In this document: positions 6,825 through 7,675 of the stretch, piece after piece
Position numbering within the stretch: position 1 is the first letter of the stretch
Layout: each line of letters begins with the position of its first letter
From: an uncultured Opitutia bacterium
GTDB lineage: Bacteria > Verrucomicrobiota > Verrucomicrobiia > Opitutales > UBA953
NCBI GenBank assembly: GCA_903924185.1
Contig: CAIYAN010000191.1
Span: forward strand, 1 to 7,675
Length of the DNA: 7,675 nucleotides
Reading direction: 5' to 3'
Translations under genes and position numbers: made by a program
The notes under the pieces: model-generated
Database searches by the model: none
What the model was told of the DNA's origin: nothing
What the model saw: only the letters and a program-made list of their open reading frames with translations

Positions 6825-6838
6825 ATATCAACGAGGCG

Positions 6839-7675
6839 ATGGCCTCTACCTTCGCCGCTTACTGCAGTCAGCTCATCCACTACCCGGAGCTGGGCTTCTC
6901 CCTCGACCTGAGCCGCGCCCCGGCTCCCGTCGGTTTTGCTGAGCGCATGGAGCCCGCAATGCGTGTGGCCTTGGCTGACATGGCGGCACTTGAAAAAGGG
7001 TCCATCGCGAATCCGGACGAGAAGCGCATGGTCGGCCACTATTGGCTACGGGCGCCGGAGCTCGCGCCGACCGCCACCCTCACCGCGGAAATCAAAGCGG
7101 CCGTCCAAGCCATCCATGCCTTTACGCAAAAAGTGCGCGCCGGCGAAGTGCGAGGTCAGGCTGGTAAGTTTACCGACCTCCTCTGCATCGGCATCGGCGG
7201 TTCGGCCTTAGGCCCGCAGTTTGTGGCTGATGCCCTCGGCACCGCGCAAGACACCTTGCGCGTGCACTTTATCGACAACACGGACCCCGACGGCATCGAC
7301 CGCGTCTTTGATGCGCTTGGTCAGCGCCTCGGCACCACCCTCGTCTTGGTGACTTCGAAGTCTGGCAGCACGCCCGAACCGCGGAACGGCCAGATTGAAG
7401 CCGCCCTGCGCTGGAAGCAGGCGGGGCTTTCTTTTGCGGCCCATGCGGTCGCTGTCACCGGCGAAGGCAGCCAGCTCGATAAAGTTGCCGTCGCCGAGCA
7501 GTGGCTCGCCCGCTTCCCAATGTGGGATTGGGTGGGCGGCCGCACCAGCGAGCTCGGCCCCGTCGGGCTCCTCCCCGCTGCGTTGCAAGGCCTCGACATC
7601 GATGGACTCCTGGCGGGTGCGAAAGCCATGGACGTACTCACGCGCCAAACAGAAGTCGCCCGCAACCCGGCCGCC
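6839..7675 (+). CDS. pgi: Glucose-6-phosphate isomerase (3' end of gene outside window)
   Basis: Interconverts glucose-6-phosphate and fructose-6-phosphate in glycolysis and gluconeogenesis, in the cytoplasm. 279 codons are present and the frame is still open at the right edge. Visible family features are the first SIS-domain phosphate-binding turn GIGGSALGP (118-126), IDNTDPDGID (145-154), the sugar-phosphate-binding TSKSGSTPEPRN (172-183) and VTGEGSQLDK (206-215). The isomerase signature VGGRTSELGPVGLLPAAL follows (232-249), with the active-site arginine at 235. The catalytic glutamate, histidine and lysine further on are not in the window. The GGRTSE and LLPAALQGLDI wording resembles the shorter bacterial form more than the E. 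coli form, as far as I can judge by eye. The ATG at 6839 is the only start in this frame after the TAA at 6785. It lies 51 bases behind the FG-GAP gene with no terminator between, so co-transcription is possible. Confidence 0.95.
   Translation, partial: MASTFAAYCSQLIHYPELGFSLDLSRAPAPVGFAERMEPAMRVALADMAALEKGSIANPDEKRMVGHYWLRAPELAPTATLTAEIKAAVQAIHAFTQKVRAGEVRGQAGKFTDLLCIGIGGSALGPQFVADALGTAQDTLRVHFIDNTDPDGIDRVFDALGQRLGTTLVLVTSKSGSTPEPRNGQIEAALRWKQAGLSFAAHAVAVTGEGSQLDKVAVAEQWLARFPMWDWVGGRTSELGPVGLLPAALQGLDIDGLLAGAKAMDVLTRQTEVARNPAA

Overview
The window is GC-rich bacterial chromosome, coding almost end to end, with seven protein genes and no RNA genes, mobile elements, CRISPR arrays or prophage remnants that I can see. 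The protein set and the leader architecture suggest a Verrucomicrobiota-like (PVC) Gram-negative bacterium. The pointers are a single-pass MCE (MlaD-like) envelope protein, a secreted FG-GAP/VCBS propeller protein, and almost no Shine-Dalgarno sequences before the genes. This is inference from gene content and style; no phylogenetic marker was tested.

Left part (1-3686, minus strand): a compact four-gene run reads right to left as scpB (chromosome segregation), pheA (chorismate mutase/prephenate dehydratase, phenylalanine synthesis), an MCE-domain membrane protein, and glyS (dimeric glycyl-tRNA synthetase, cut by the window edge). The scpB/pheA and pheA/mce junctions are both 4-base ATGA overlaps, and the mce-glyS gap is 57 bases. 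This looks like one operon that joins functionally unrelated housekeeping genes.

Middle (3687-3801): a divergent intergenic region of about 115 bp. It holds a perfect 8+1+8 GC-rich dyad (TAGGGGGG-T-CCCCCCTA) and a weak candidate promoter for scpB.

Right part (3802-7675, plus strand): ilvD (dihydroxy-acid dehydratase, apparently the [2Fe-2S] type) ends in a textbook Rho-independent terminator. It is followed by a secreted 402-aa FG-GAP/VCBS-repeat protein with six DxDGDG-type calcium loops, then pgi (glucose-6-phosphate isomerase, cut by the right edge). Only 51 bp separate the last two, with no visible terminator between them.

Together the genes cover amino-acid synthesis (pheA, ilvD), translation (glyS), central carbon metabolism (pgi), chromosome segregation (scpB) and the cell envelope (mce, FG-GAP protein). 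I do not see a defence, mobile or otherwise novel multi-gene system. The points most worth a second look are the operon arrangement, the dyad between scpB and ilvD, the MCE gene without its usual transporter partners, and the uncharacterised propeller protein.
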